Source of the DNA: Plantago ovata
Lineage: Eukaryota; Streptophyta; Magnoliopsida; Lamiales; Plantaginaceae
Length of the DNA: 64,000 bases
Direction: 5' to 3'
Assembly: GCA_028274465.1 (NCBI GenBank)
Contig: CM051456.1
Span: forward strand, 7,131,545 to 7,195,544
In this document: one piece after another, positions 12,857 to 23,123 of the stretch
How positions within the stretch are numbered: position 1 is the stretch's first letter
How the letters are laid out: each line of letters starts with the position of its first letter
The notes under the pieces: model-generated
What the model was told of the DNA's origin: nothing
What the model saw: the letters and a program-made list of their open reading frames with translations, nothing else
The model's database searches: none
Position numbers and translations under genes: made by a program

Positions 12857-14608
12857 TTACTCCAAGCTAGAAGAAGGCAGTCCGTTCTCCTTCTCATTGG
12901 GCAAAATATGTCCAACACCCTTCATTTGATCTACGAGAGTAAGCAGCAACTCATGCAAATCATTGTCCATAGACTTTGCAATGTTCTCAGCTACAAAGAC
13001 ATGTCTAGTACTATTGTTTATCTCTACCCAACTACACCCTGCATCTTTCTTCAGATCCATGCCTTCCATCATGCTTCTTACCCGCCTGGCATCTTCCCAC
13101 CTACCAGCCGCCGCATAGACATTTGACAGAATTACGTATCTTCCGGTATTCTGAGGCTCCAGCTTAAACAGTTCTTCTGCTGCTCTTGTCGCAACTTCTA
13201 AGTTCCCATGGATGCGACAAGCACCTAGTAGAGAACCCCACATCCGCATACAATCCAAGCCATTATAAGGAGACTTTTCTATCACCTCCTGAGCTTCTGT
13301 TAGTCTATTCTTCCGCCCAAGCAAGTCCACTAGTATCGAATAGTGTTCTAATCTCGGGATTAAACCAAAATCCTTTTCCATCATGTCAAGGAATCGAAGC
13401 CCTTCAGATTCTAGGCCTGCGTGGTTGCAGGCAGACAACATTCCTGTGAATGTTACATGATTTGGTCTTACGTGTGCTCGAGTCATTCTTTCGAAGATGG
13501 CAAGTGAAGCATCTCCATGTCCGTGTTGAGCTAAACTGGTTATCATGGAATTCCAAGAGACGATGTCTTTCTTGTCTAATCTTTCGAAAAGCCTCATTGA
13601 AGATATCATGTCTCCACATTTACTGTACATGTCAATTAAAGCGTTCACTATAAACACACTATCAAATACACGGCCACTTTGATTTCTAATTATGCGACAA
13701 TGCATTTGCTTCCCCGTCGCACTGAGAGCTAAATCTGCACAGGTAGTCAGAGCGCTAACATACGTAAAATCATTCGGAACAACTCCCTCATCAAGCATTT
13801 TAGTGAAAAACAACAATGCTCTTTCTCCATCCCCATTTCTAACCAAGCCGGTGATCAAAGCTGACCATGAAACAACATTCTTAACTGGCATTCTCTCGAA
13901 TAAACAACACGCATCTTCCATTCTATCAGCACTAGCATAAGCAACCACCATAGATGTCCATGAAAACACAGTTTTCTCCTCCTCCATACGACTAAAAATC
14001 GCACAACACATCTCCAGCAAGCCACATTTTGCGTAAGCATCAATCATCGCATTACAAACCACCCCATTAAAATCTAATCCCATCACAACAGCAACACAGT
14101 GTATCTGGCGCAACAACCCCAAAGCACCCAAGCTAGCACACGCATTCGACAAACCGACAACTGTAAACTCATCTATCAGAACCCCACTCTGTTCCCTACC
14201 CTGCATTTTCTTAAACACACCTACAGCCTCTAAGAAAAACCCACCTCTACAAAAGCTAGAAATCATAGAGTTGTAGCTGACAAGATTCGGTTCAGGCATT
14301 TTATCAAGCACCTGGCGAGCTTTCACGAAATGACCCTTTTGGGAATAAGCAGAGATCAGTATGTTCCAGGATTGAGCGCTCTTGAAGGGGTGATCATCGA
14401 AGGCTTTCTGGGAAGAGTTTATGGAGTTGCAAGATGAGTACATTTGGATTAATCGATTGACTAAGAATGTGTCAAGAATGAGAGATGTTTTGATGAGTAG
14501 AGAGTGTAAATTTCGACCAAGATTGAGATTCTTTGATTTGATGCAGTTCGAGAAAAGGGTAGAAACATAATTTGGACTCCATCCACCATCATAATAATAT
14601 GGTTGCAT
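12857..14608 (-). CDS. Pentatricopeptide repeat protein, PLS class with E/E+ tail, 583 aa
   Basis: This is an intronless frame, typical of plant PPR genes. It has tandem 31-36-residue PPR units with recurrent landmarks such as NRLIQMYSSC, NAMIDAYAKCG, SWNSMITSLAQHGHGDAS and VTFTGMLSACNHAGL. These are followed by the E-type block (MWGSLLGACRIHGNLEVA, then GRYVILSNVYAAAGRWEDA and GCSWVEINN) and a short E+ region. There is no DYW deaminase domain. PLS-E proteins bind organellar RNA and usually recruit a deaminase for C-to-U editing in mitochondria or plastids. The target cannot be told without PPR-code analysis. The first residues are not an obvious transit peptide. The gene appears intact, and the ATG at 14606-14608 is the first in the frame. 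Confidence 0.9.
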   Translation of the reverse strand: MQPYYYDGGWSPNYVSTLFSNCIKSKNLNLGRNLHSLLIKTSLILDTFLVNRLIQMYSSCNSINSSQKAFDDHPFKSAQSWNILISAYSQKGHFVKARQVLDKMPEPNLVSYNSMISSFCRGGFFLEAVGVFKKMQGREQSGVLIDEFTVVGLSNACASLGALGLLRQIHCVAVVMGLDFNGVVCNAMIDAYAKCGLLEMCCAIFSRMEEEKTVFSWTSMVVAYASADRMEDACCLFERMPVKNVVSWSALITGLVRNGDGERALLFFTKMLDEGVVPNDFTYVSALTTCADLALSATGKQMHCRIIRNQSGRVFDSVFIVNALIDMYSKCGDMISSMRLFERLDKKDIVSWNSMITSLAQHGHGDASLAIFERMTRAHVRPNHVTFTGMLSACNHAGLESEGLRFLDMMEKDFGLIPRLEHYSILVDLLGRKNRLTEAQEVIEKSPYNGLDCMRMWGSLLGACRIHGNLEVATRAAEELFKLEPQNTGRYVILSNVYAAAGRWEDARRVRSMMEGMDLKKDAGCSWVEINNSTRHVFVAENIAKSMDNDLHELLLTLVDQMKGVGHILPNEKENGLPSSSLE

Positions 14609-15141
14609 GCTTACATAGCAATGATAGCATTAATCGGATTACCTATACTTTGGGTTGCTGAGCTAATAACCAGGGAACAATCCAAATTCTGTGTTAAATT
14701 CTCGATTTTATCTTTAGTCCTTTATATTTATATTTCCTTCAGTTTAACACTTTTCCAGTTTGTAGGCTTATAACGTCTTACTCCTTTATAGTAGTGATTT
14801 TTTCACATTTGCTTTATTTTTTTTATTTTTTTTCTCTCGTTTAAACACTATTTACTCCTGAGTGGAAAAGATATTAATAAATATATGTTATAAACAGACT
14901 ACTTTCATATATTTATAATTTAAATATTTTCGACATAGTTAAGAATTAACAAACACAAAAACTTCACTAGATAAAGGGAGTAGCTCAAAATAATTTCCTC
15001 CTCAAATTTCATCTGAATGTTTTCCAATTTCATCTAAATTTTACTCCCGTTGTTCTAATTTATCCTTGTTTGGACTTTGGAGGCTTCAGTGAAGTGATAA
15101 TAATCACTCGATCAAACTAATGATAAATGAATAAAAAATTA
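14609..15141. other. PPR promoter side and spacer
   Basis: AT-rich sequence with no supported gene. It ends at a Stowaway-like MITE. Confidence 0.4.
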
Positions 15142-15338
15142 CTCATCCGTTTTTTTACATTGTTTACATTTACTTTTGGAACGGTTTTTAGGAGGTTGAT
15201 ATGATGAGTGTAGTATTTGGTTTAGTGGCATGAACCACAATAAAATTGCCAGATAAAAAGTTGTTAAAAAAGAAAACGTAAACAATCTAAACAAATGGAC
15301 GAAAAATGAATACGTAAACCATTTAAAAAACAGATGAG
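15142..15338. mobile_element. Stowaway-like MITE, copy 1 of 5
   Basis: The element is about 197 bp, bounded by TA dinucleotides at 15140-15141 and 15339-15340. Its imperfect terminal inverted repeats are CTCATCCGTTTTTTTACATT and the complement of AAAAAACAGATGAG. Its internal phrases (GGTTTAGTGGCA, GTAAACAATCTAAA) recur in four other elements in this window. TA duplication and small size fit Tc1/mariner-derived Stowaway elements. Confidence 0.7.
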
Positions 15339-15548
15339 TAGTAAATCTTTTACTTTAGATGCGTAAACCTTCTCACAAAAATTTCCTTTAATTCTGTAGA
15401 GGTCAACTTGTTATTTCTGAGAACCCGGTACCCTATACGCAAAATATGTAGGTACGTAATTCTCGTCGCCTAGAAGACACCACAACCTTCACGAAACTAT
15501 ATTTAGCTTAGATTTGTACAAATCATAAACCTATTAGTGCCATCGTTA

Positions 15549-15593
15549 GAACTTTCCAGAAATTTCAAATCTCTTCTTCCCTCCGTATAAAAT
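15549..15593 (+). promoter_or_regulatory. Heat-shock element and TATA box of BAG copy 1
   Basis: Bases 15549-15566 read GAActTTCcaGAAatTTC, four consecutive alternating nGAAn/nTTCn pentamers with exact two-base spacing. This is a textbook heat-shock-factor site. It ends 19 bases upstream of a TATA box (TATAAAAT, 15586-15593), which is about 118 bases before the ATG. Some plant BAG genes are known HSF targets, so heat-inducible expression is a reasonable inference. Confidence 0.8.
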
Positions 15594-15710
15594 GAAAAAG
15601 ACGCATCCACTCAGTTCCACAATACAAACAAGAAAAAATATCCTACAAGTTCTTATAAAGCAAATTCAATTTCTCTCGTTCTGTTAATTACTCCAGCAAA
15701 CAACAATTCA

Positions 15711-16643
15711 ATGGATCCAACTTTCGGAAACTGGTACAATCAGTACTATCGACCCGACCCGTACGGCCGTGCATTCTCCTTCACTCCTCCTCCGACCGCT
15801 CATCCCGTCCAACGGCAGCCAGTGCCGAAGAAGGTTTTCCAGATTCCGGTCACGGACGGCGGCTCAATCTCAAAGCCTGTTATCGACCGATCCGCCTCTG
15901 CAGTGAAGATTCAGAAGGTTTTCAGGGGTTTTATGGTTCGGAAGAGCTTGAGGAGGATCACGGATGTGAAGAAGCAAGTGGATGAGATTGAGGTGAGGCT
16001 TTCGAGTCGTGACGTGGTGGAGCTGATTCGGAGGGATGATAAGGAGCGGCTGAGGATGAGTGAGAGTCTAATGTCGTTGCTGCTTAAGCTGGATTCGATT
16101 CGAGGTTTCGATTTGGGGGTTAGGGATTGCAGAAAGGCGGTGATTAGGAAGGCGATTGCGTTGCAGGAGAGGATTGATTCTTTTCTATCTGCTGGTAATT
16201 TGGAGGTGCCTAATTGTGATGAAACTGGAGAAGAGGAGCCTGATCATGAGAATGTTGGTGATGAGAGTAAATTGAGTGATCATGAGGATATGGAGGATTG
16301 TTGTGGTGGAGAAGATGGGGAAATGGAGTCCGTTGTTGATGTTGAAGCTGAGAAGAAGGATGATTTTGTGCCGGAGGAAGATGATGAATTGGATAACTGG
16401 ATTGAGGTTGAAGGTGAGAGTAAGAGTAAGGGAGAGGAAGGGGAGAAAAAGGATAATGAGTTGATGGTGGAGAGGCTGGTGAAGGATAATGAGAAGATGA
16501 TGAGCATGATGAGGCAGCTGTTTGATAGTAATGAGAAGCAGATGAAGATGCTTTCTGCATTGGCTCATCGAGTCGAGCTATTGGAGAAGGCGTTTATCTG
16601 CGATAAGAACCGAAGGAAGACGAAACAGAAGAGGAAGGAGTGA
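15711..16643 (+). CDS. BAG-family co-chaperone with IQ motif (BAG5/6-like), copy 1, 310 aa
   Basis: This is an intronless frame. Residues 67-77 form an IQ calmodulin-binding motif (IQKVFRGFMVR). A three-helix BAG domain follows at about residues 85-160 (VKKQVDEIEVRL then LLLKLDSIRGFD and VRDCRKAVIRKA). The N-terminus is short and rich in Pro and Tyr. The C-terminal third is strongly acidic, then ends in a Met-rich coiled coil and a basic tail (KNRRKTKQKRKE). The IQ-plus-BAG layout is specific to plant BAG5-7. Such proteins bind the Hsp70 ATPase domain and apo-calmodulin, linking calcium or heat signals to protein folding or cell death. No mitochondrial presequence is obvious, so BAG5-like localisation is not assured. 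The upstream heat-shock element supports stress control. A duplicate lies at 23411. Confidence 0.9.
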   Translation: MDPTFGNWYNQYYRPDPYGRAFSFTPPPTAHPVQRQPVPKKVFQIPVTDGGSISKPVIDRSASAVKIQKVFRGFMVRKSLRRITDVKKQVDEIEVRLSSRDVVELIRRDDKERLRMSESLMSLLLKLDSIRGFDLGVRDCRKAVIRKAIALQERIDSFLSAGNLEVPNCDETGEEEPDHENVGDESKLSDHEDMEDCCGGEDGEMESVVDVEAEKKDDFVPEEDDELDNWIEVEGESKSKGEEGEKKDNELMVERLVKDNEKMMSMMRQLFDSNEKQMKMLSALAHRVELLEKAFICDKNRRKTKQKRKE

Positions 16644-17003
16644 TCATCATCATCTGATCTTGGTTTTGTTATAGGGATTTATTTGGCTGATTTTTTAGCT
16701 TTTGTTTTTTACATTCTTCTGATGAAGAATGTTTGTTGATGGTAGTATAGCAGTAATATACACTAATTAGTGTTATTGTTTGATTAAGCTTCTCATCTTT
16801 TGTTTCTTTGATCAAGATTGGCAGCTATTGAAGTAGTAATTTTATTACCTGGTTTATCAGAATGTACTGTCACTTTGTTTTTGCTTTATGATTACTACAT
16901 TTTGTGTCTTGGAATGATATCTATATTACTAATTCTTATACATGGACCATGAGCCTTGATATCATAAGCATATCAGTTATCACCAGAGAGCAAAATTGCT
17001 GCT

Positions 17004-17060
17004 ACTTGGTATATTACATGAACTTGTTAGCAACCTTTGCTTACAGGTCATGTTTCGTAC
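17004..17060 (-). pseudogene. Relic of a P450 C-terminus behind BAG copy 1
   Basis: Read on the minus strand, this stretch encodes KHDL, a stop, then AKVANKFM and a stop. It aligns with the last residues of the P450 at 25027 (KHGLK AKVTNKWM, stop). Flanking non-coding blocks (CTTGGTA and the BAG 3' region TTTTATTACCTGGTTTAT) are also shared. It is the surviving end of a second P450 copy from the BAG-P450 duplication, with an internal stop and no upstream coding sequence. Confidence 0.75.
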
Positions 17061-17088
17061 TCCGTAAAATATTTGTTTGGGTATAATA

Positions 17089-17180
17089 ATTAAGTTGAGT
17101 AGCAGTCCCTAGTATCCTATTGATTATTTAAGAAAATGAGATAAAAAGGCCGCAAAGTGTTCCAGCTGACTACTATGCGG
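17089..17180 (+). repeat. Duplicated flank, partner at 28271-28380
   Basis: Phrases such as AAGTTGAGTAG, CCTATT(G/A)ATTATTTAAGAAA, TGTTCC and AGCTGACTA occur in the same order here and at 28271-28380. In the second copy this flank lies about 1.7 kb beyond the P450 gene start. Here it sits directly after the P450 relic, so about 3.2 kb is missing between them. Confidence 0.75.
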
Positions 17181-17199
17181 GAAGGAGTACTTGAAATAA

Positions 17200-17670
17200 T
17201 GCAGCCAGAAACATTATTATCTCCTAATACTAATATCTTGGAAGCAAAAGCTACGCTGAATTGTTCTTTCACGTTGAGGAGTACTGTGCAGGCTCTACGT
17301 GTTTTTAAAGAAAGGGTTGTGGACGGAGAAAATATTAGTGTTTGGTATGATGTTTGGGTACTTGGTGACAATTCGTTCTGTGCTTTTTGTGGACATGGAT
17401 GACCTAAAAGTTATGAATTTAATTATTGAAGATAGAATGTGGGATACTGAATTTATAAGTAATATATTCGAAGAAGATGACAGTGATAAAATTACTACTA
17501 TTCCCTTGGCACAAATGGAATGTTCAGATCAACTAATCTGGCACTATACAAAAACAGGAGCCTTCACATTGAGTTCAGTGTATTACCTGGTTAAGGAGTT
17601 GCACAGTCAACAAATGGTTAATCGCACCGGATCTTCAAGTTGTACCCCACAATTCAATTGGGATCTCTTA
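17200..17670 (+). pseudogene. LINE-type non-LTR retrotransposon fragment (zf-RVT region)
   Basis: Two frames together read like the region between reverse transcriptase and the RNase H domain of plant LINEs: VVDGENISVWYDVWVLGDNS in one frame, then DLKVMNLIIEDRMWDTEFI and DQLIWHYTKTGAFTLSS in another. The change of frame near 17385-17400 and the absence of reverse transcriptase upstream show a decayed fragment. Confidence 0.7.
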
Positions 17671-17881
17671 TGAAGTCCAAAATCCCAGTAAAGATCAAGA
17701 TATGTGTGTGTTTGGGAATCTACACCGTAAGTGAACCAAAGTCACTGCTATAATGAATCACGATTACCGTAAAATTAAATAAATATCTACTAGCAACTAA
17801 TGAAAATGAAAAGAGAATTATACTTGAACTCAACCAAACCAATGAATAAATAATAGTCATATGTTTTTTTTATATTATTTA

Positions 17882-18066
17882 CTTATTCCTTTTTAGTCCG
17901 TTTTTTAGAATGTTTACATTTTCTTTTTTTTTGACAAACTTTCATCTCACAATTGTATTTTGGGCTTGGTCACTAAATTAAACACTACATATATTGTACC
18001 AACCTCCTTAAAAATCATTCAAAAAGTAAACGTAAACAATGTAAAAAAAAAAACAAAACGGATGAG
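17882..18066. mobile_element. Stowaway-like MITE, copy 2 of 5
   Basis: TA-flanked element of about 185 bp whose right end (AAAACGGATGAG) and internal phrase ACCAACCTCCTTAAAAATC match the other copies. The left end is more diverged (CTTATTCCTTTTTAGTCCG). Confidence 0.6.
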
Positions 18067-18279
18067 TACTAGTAATAGCTTGAATTAAAAAGAAAAAAAA
18101 AAAAAAAACACCTCCAAATATGCAACTATAGAAAAGGAAAAACGAAAGGCCTTAAAAGTAGGGACTTATGTAATGTTCTTAGTATTCGTGGGGATATAAT
18201 ATAATTCTCATAAATGTGGGGGGTTTTCCTGCTATTTACATCCCATACAGGCATACACATAATACGATACCGTATCCTT

Positions 18280-18415
18280 GTCGGCTTGAGGACACGTACC
18301 CAGAAGAAGTCCAGAACGTTCGAAATCAAAATTCTAAACCTAGTAGGACTCGGAGATTTTAAATCTATTCTTCCCAAGAGTAACTAAATTTGACATCGAA
18401 AACATATAGTATAAA
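18280..18415 (+). promoter_or_regulatory. BAG-like promoter block in front of the K+ channel, with HSE core and TATA box
   Basis: GAAGTCCAGAACGTT (18306-18320) is shared with the promoter of BAG copy 2 (23124-23138). CCTAGTAGGACT and AGATTTTAAATCTATTCTTC match both BAG promoters. GAAcgTTC at 18314-18321 is a perfect two-unit heat-shock core. A TATA box (TATAAATA) follows at about 18410, roughly 90 bases before the channel ATG. The likely origin is a third copy of the BAG promoter. Confidence 0.65.
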
Positions 18416-18498
18416 TATACACACAGTAAGGCTTAAGCTAGCTAGTATAGTTCCCTAATTTCTAAAAAGATTCATACAAAATTTTCAAGAATAATAAG

Positions 18499-20034
18499 AT
18501 GAAGGCGGCGGAGATTAACGAACTGGAGTTCTCAAGAGAAGGGAGCCATTACAGTCTATCGACAGGGATTCTGCCGTCTCTTGGTTCAACCAGCAACCGC
18601 AGAATCAAGGTCCGTTCTTTCATTATATCGCCCTATGATCGTCTTTACAGAATTTGGCAAGGTTTTCTGGTTATCTTGGTTCTCTACACTGCATGGGTCT
18701 CTCCTTTTGAACTTGGATTTCTTGATCAGCCACAAGGACCTCTCTCTGTCATCGACAATGTCGTAAACGCCTTTTTCGCAATTGATATTTTCCTCACATT
18801 CTTTGTAGCCTTCTTGGATAAAAAAACGTATCTTCTTGTAGACGACCATAGGCAGATTGCTTTCAAATACGCGACTTCTTGGTTAGCGTTTGATGTCATA
18901 TCTACAATTCCTTCTGAACTCGCTCCTCTCCGGTATTATGGCTTACTCAACATGCTTCGTCTCTGGCGTCTCAGAAGAGTTGAAGCCTTATTTTCCAGGT
19001 TGGAGAAAGATCGAAAATTCAACTACTTTTGGGTTAGGTGTGCACGGCTGATATCTGTTACAATATTCTCGGTTCACTGCGCTGGTTGCTTCTTTTATCT
19101 AATTGCTGTTCTTCATGATAATAGAGATGCCACATGGCTTGGTAAAATTATGCCTAATTTTCATGAACGAAGTCTGTGGATACGTTATGTTACATCCATG
19201 TATTGGTCAATCACGACTCTTACCACGGTTGGCTATGGAGATTTGCACGCTATAACTACCTGGGAGATGGCATTTAGCACTGCCTATATGCTTTTTAACC
19301 TGGGACTTATATCTTATTTGATTGGTAACATGACCAATTTGGTGGTCCATGGTACCAGCAAGACTCGCGCATTTAGAGATACAATTCAAGCTGCTTCAAG
19401 TTTTGCTCAACGGAATCATTTGCCTGCACGCCTTGAAGACCAAATGCTTTCACATTTGTGCTTAAAGTACCGAACAGACTCAGAGGGGTTGCAGCAGCAG
19501 GAGACTCTTGATTCTCTTCCAAAGCCCATACGTTCTAGCATTTCAAACTTCCTGTTCTACTCTCTGTTAGACAAAGTTTACTTGTTCCAAGGAGTATCTA
19601 ATGATCTACTCTTCCAGCTGGTCTCTGAGATGAAACCCGAGTATTTCCCTCCTAGAGAAGATGTAATCTTGAGAAACGAAGCACCAACGGATTTCTACAT
19701 TCTTGTTAGTGGAGCAGTGGATCTACTAGCTATGAGAAATGGAGTTGAACAGGTTATTGGCGAGGCCAAGACCGGTGAGCTTTGTGGTGAAATTGGTGTA
19801 CTTTGTTACAGGCCTCAACTTTTCACAGTGCGAACGAAAAGATTGAGCCAGCTACTACGCCTGAACCGCACCACATTTTTAAATATCATACAAGCCAATG
19901 TTGGAGATGGGACTATTATCATGAATAATCTTCTCCAGCATTTAAAGGGCTTCAAGGACCCTGTAATGGAGGGTGTTCTACGAGAGACTGAAAGAATGCT
20001 GGCTGGGGAAGAATGGAACTTCCTCTCACTCTAG
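18499..20034 (+). CDS. AKT1-type inward-rectifying K+ channel, membrane core and cNMP domain (frameshifted 5' part), 511 aa
   Basis: The shaker-channel core is complete. S1-S3 cover about residues 50-135, the Arg-rich S4 is [15 protein letters not shown] (151-165), and S5 is about 180-204. The pore carries [12 protein letters not shown] with the GYGD filter at 245-248; S6 ends in [17 protein letters not shown] cyclic-nucleotide-binding-like domain covers about 350-475. It matches AKT1, the plasma-membrane root K+ uptake channel, more closely than KAT or GORK types. The frame stops at 20034 because of a one-base loss near 20005-20012; the ankyrin/KHA half continues in the next frame at 20013. 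The whole channel has no introns, although known AKT1 genes are multi-exon, which points to a retrocopy. The read-through product would end just after the cNMP domain. Functional status is uncertain. Confidence 0.85.
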   Translation: MKAAEINELEFSREGSHYSLSTGILPSLGSTSNRRIKVRSFIISPYDRLYRIWQGFLVILVLYTAWVSPFELGFLDQPQGPLSVIDNVVNAFFAIDIFLTFFVAFLDKKTYLLVDDHRQIAFKYATSWLAFDVISTIPSELAPLRYYGLLNMLRLWRLRRVEALFSRLEKDRKFNYFWVRCARLISVTIFSVHCAGCFFYLIAVLHDNRDATWLGKIMPNFHERSLWIRYVTSMYWSITTLTTVGYGDLHAITTWEMAFSTAYMLFNLGLISYLIGNMTNLVVHGTSKTRAFRDTIQAASSFAQRNHLPARLEDQMLSHLCLKYRTDSEGLQQQETLDSLPKPIRSSISNFLFYSLLDKVYLFQGVSNDLLFQLVSEMKPEYFPPREDVILRNEAPTDFYILVSGAVDLLAMRNGVEQVIGEAKTGELCGEIGVLCYRPQLFTVRTKRLSQLLRLNRTTFLNIIQANVGDGTIIMNNLLQHLKGFKDPVMEGVLRETERMLAGEEWNFLSL

Positions 20035-21050
20035 GCTTTGCAGCGCAAAGAGGAGATGATTTGCTACTGCAGAATTTGTTGAAGAGGGGTTTAGACGCTA
20101 ATGAATCAGACAATAATGGGAGGACGCCGCTGCATTTCGCAGCAGCGAACGGAAGTGAAAACTGTGTTCTTCTGCTGTTGGACTATGGAGCAGATCCTAA
20201 CAGCAGAGATAACCAAGGAAGTGTACCACTATGGGAAGCAATGCTCAATCTTGGCGTGCACAAACCTAGTATAATCAAGCTATTATCCGAGAACGGTGCT
20301 CAAATAACAACTGGAGACGTTGGTTCATTTTCTTGTATGGCTGCTGAACAGAACAACTTGGCATTGCTTAAGGAGATCGTTCGCCACGGTGGAGATGTCA
20401 CTCAGCCGAAGGAGAACGACGGTAGCTGCACGGCCCTCCATATCGCAGTTTGTGAAGGAAATGCGGAAATTGTAAAGTTTCTTCTAACGCAAGGTGCTAA
20501 TATGGAAAAGGTGGACGGAAACGGTTGGACTGCAAGAGAGCTAGCAGAACAGCAAGGACATGAGGATATCATTGAACTCTTCGAATCTCAGGATGCACTT
20601 AAGATTGATTCATCAACCGCCCCAATTCCTGATGAAGTTCGCTTCCTGCAGGGGAGGTATCAAAGTGAGCCGACCATGTTACGCTTTCCAGATGGATCTA
20701 ATTGGGGGAAAACATCCCGTCCTCCTAAACGTAGGACAAAAAGTAACTTTTCGAATTCCTTATTCGGGATTATGTCAGCAGAAGCAGCACAAAGTACATT
20801 GCTTTCCTCAGTCGATAAGGTGACAAGCAGTTGTGTTGCTGGCTTTGCTGCTCGAGTGAAGGTGAGTTGTCCAGAAAAAGGAGATCTCGGAGGAAAGCTG
20901 ATCTTGCTTCCACGTAGCTTTGAGGAATTGTTAGAAATTGGGGCAAAGCGATATGGAATTTCTGGTGCGAAGATTGTGAGTAACGATGGGGCAGCGATAG
21001 AGGATATTGAAGTGATAAGAGATGGGGATCATTTGGTTTTTGTGAGCTAG
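20013..21050 (+). CDS. AKT1-type K+ channel, ankyrin repeats and KHA domain (frameshifted 3' part), 345 aa
   Basis: This frame begins at the codon for the Met of [19 protein letters not shown], which in AKT1 follows ARGK directly. Ankyrin units include [40 protein letters not shown] and [17 protein letters not shown] basic linker ([18 protein letters not shown]) and a C-terminal KHA domain ending [11 protein letters not shown] follow. With the 511-residue part it totals about 856 residues, the usual AKT1 length, so nothing but the reading frame is lost. It overlaps the 5' part by 22 bases in another frame. It is unlikely to be translated alone. In AKT1 these domains mediate tetramer assembly and CIPK binding. 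If the one-base loss is an assembly error, both parts are one intact channel. Confidence 0.75.
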   Translation: MELPLTLGFAAQRGDDLLLQNLLKRGLDANESDNNGRTPLHFAAANGSENCVLLLLDYGADPNSRDNQGSVPLWEAMLNLGVHKPSIIKLLSENGAQITTGDVGSFSCMAAEQNNLALLKEIVRHGGDVTQPKENDGSCTALHIAVCEGNAEIVKFLLTQGANMEKVDGNGWTARELAEQQGHEDIIELFESQDALKIDSSTAPIPDEVRFLQGRYQSEPTMLRFPDGSNWGKTSRPPKRRTKSNFSNSLFGIMSAEAAQSTLLSSVDKVTSSCVAGFAARVKVSCPEKGDLGGKLILLPRSFEELLEIGAKRYGISGAKIVSNDGAAIEDIEVIRDGDHLVFVS

Positions 21051-22403
21051 CGGAAAATCGCCCTGAAGAAAATGGCGTATGATCGACCACAATGGCGCAG
21101 GCTCTTCTGATTCTCAAAATTGATTTGTAGTTTCTGGTACTCTCAGAATTGCAGCAGAAAGAAGAGATGGAGCTGGAGATGGATCATTGAATTGAAAGAA
21201 GCTGTGTAAATTAATTAACTGTATGTTTATTGAATGAATGAATAATCAGTCTGTGTAGTTTACAGTGACTAGCCTCTAGCATTTATACATGACAGGAAAA
21301 AATATCTAACATATGCAACTAATCATTCTAGCTAGCCTAATTAACCAACTAATTACAGATTACAAAATATCTATATAAACTAATTGAAGGATAAAATGTT
21401 GCTATTTCTTTGATGTAAAGTATGAGCAGCTAGATCAGTTGTGAAGAAGATAAACATGATGACAAAGAATTTCAAATGATTTTGATTAAACTAGATAGGA
21501 AAACACAATTCGATGTATCAACTAAGATGACCAAGTCTGCAATCAATATAAACCATGCATATCAATAATAATGCAACTTATATGCACATGACACATGATG
21601 CCAACATATAATAATCATACCAGAAGAATAATTGAAGGAAAACATCAAGATTAACACAATTAAGTGACACCCTTGTAGTTTGTATTATAGCGATCTGGTG
21701 ATGAATGAAACGGCATAACCAGGACTAACATCAACAAAGATGATAGATCTACGTGTGTGAAATCTCACCGGATTCATTCGAATCTGGAGAGTGAAGATGA
21801 TGAGATCTGGTGAGTAAACTAACAAGTGAAGTGACACACCAGCCATGAATCTACGTCTCATATCAGATTCACTACTCCTCAGTCATTTCAACAAACATGT
21901 ACGTACAAGGCACGGATAAACAGTCGAGTATGCAAAGCCATGAATCTCACCAACAACACGCCGAAACAGAGAAAATCTCATAAGCCTCTCAATAAACGAC
22001 ATGTGAATTGAACATAATCCATCCTCACCAATACGATTGCAAATAGTCCACTAATTTGAGTGAGACCTGTGACTCCAAGTGACAGCCCATGAATTGTTGA
22101 ATCTGATAAACCGAAGGCATGCCTAAACTGAAATACCATTGCCGATGGATAACAGCAATTTACCAATTGTGAATCAGATTTGGTGATCCGAGATCTGACC
22201 CTGCAAATATGAAATCGATAGATCAGAGTTTCTCTTATGCGGATTATCAGCTACTCTAAAAGGAATGTTTCTATGCGGTGATAATGATTTAATAACTACT
22301 ATTCCCTCCGTTCCAAACTAATATTCCTAAAATTATTTTTTTTCGAATTTTGAACGTAATTTACTACTATATTACACATAATTCGTATATAATAGAGTTA
22401 CAT
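21051..22403. other. Channel 3' region and spacer, no gene seen
   Basis: AT-rich sequence without a supported reading frame. No clear poly(A) tract or target duplication that would mark the 3' end of a retrocopy was found. A partial Stowaway-type end (CCCTCCGTTCCAAAC) lies near 22304. Confidence 0.4.
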
Positions 22404-22412
22404 TAGAAAATA

Positions 22413-23053
22413 GGATAAAATTGATCAACCCCCCCTGAACTTTAATACAATTGAGACATTACCCCCTAACCTATTAAGTTTGATACTTAACCCCCTCATC
22501 TATTTAAAGTGTTACGACATACCCCCTATATAATATTTTTCCTTTAATTTAATATTTTTCATTCAATTTAATATTTTTCCTACATGTTAGTTTGACTCCA
22601 ATTAATCCTAATTCATACCGAAAAATAATTTTTAAAATTATATTATAAAAATATAAAATTTTACTTCTATAATATAAGTTCAAATCTTATTTTTCCAATA
22701 CAATTTATATTATAAAAGTGTGAAAAATAATATTTTCATTAATTGTACCGGAAAAATAATATTAGAACTTATATTATATTATATTATAAAAGTGAAAATT
22801 GTATAGTTTCATATTATAATTTTCAAAATTAGTTTTTCGGTATATATTATAATTAATTTGGAATCAAACGGAAATATTTAATTGAAGGGAAAATATTAAA
22901 TTGAATGGAAAATTTTAAATTGATAGTAAAATATTATATAGGGGGTATGTTGCAACAATTTATATAGTTGAGGGGGTTAAGTCTCAAATTTAATAGGTTA
23001 GGGGGTAATGTCTCAGTTGTAGTATAGGTTGGGGAGTTTGATCAATTTTTTAC
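22413..23053. mobile_element. Mutator-like MITE with long inverted repeats and 9-bp target duplication
   Basis: The first and last ~150 bases are inverted repeats of each other. Both contain, on the appropriate strand, AATTGATCAA, GAGACATTACCCCCTAACCT, TTAACCCCCTCA and ATACCCCCTATATAATATTT. An exact nine-base duplication, TAGAAAATA, flanks the 641-bp element (22404-22412 and 23054-23062). Long terminal inverted repeats with 9-bp duplications are the hallmark of Mutator-like elements. The interior is AT-rich without coding capacity, so this is a non-autonomous copy. Confidence 0.88.
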
Positions 23054-23123
23054 TAGAAAATATAGCTGATTTTCTTTCATAATATAATTTTATTCTATTT
23101 TTTTATTGTGTAATGTACCACAT

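Noticed and set aside
16185-16568. Long antisense open frames over BAG copy 1
   Set aside because: They mirror the acidic GAG/GAT-rich coding strand, giving Leu/Ile/His- or Ser/His-rich strings, and lack any domain.
21190-21300. Poly(A) tail marking the 3' end of the AKT1 retrocopy
   Set aside because: Only short A-runs are present and no target duplication could be matched, so the retrocopy claim rests on intron absence.
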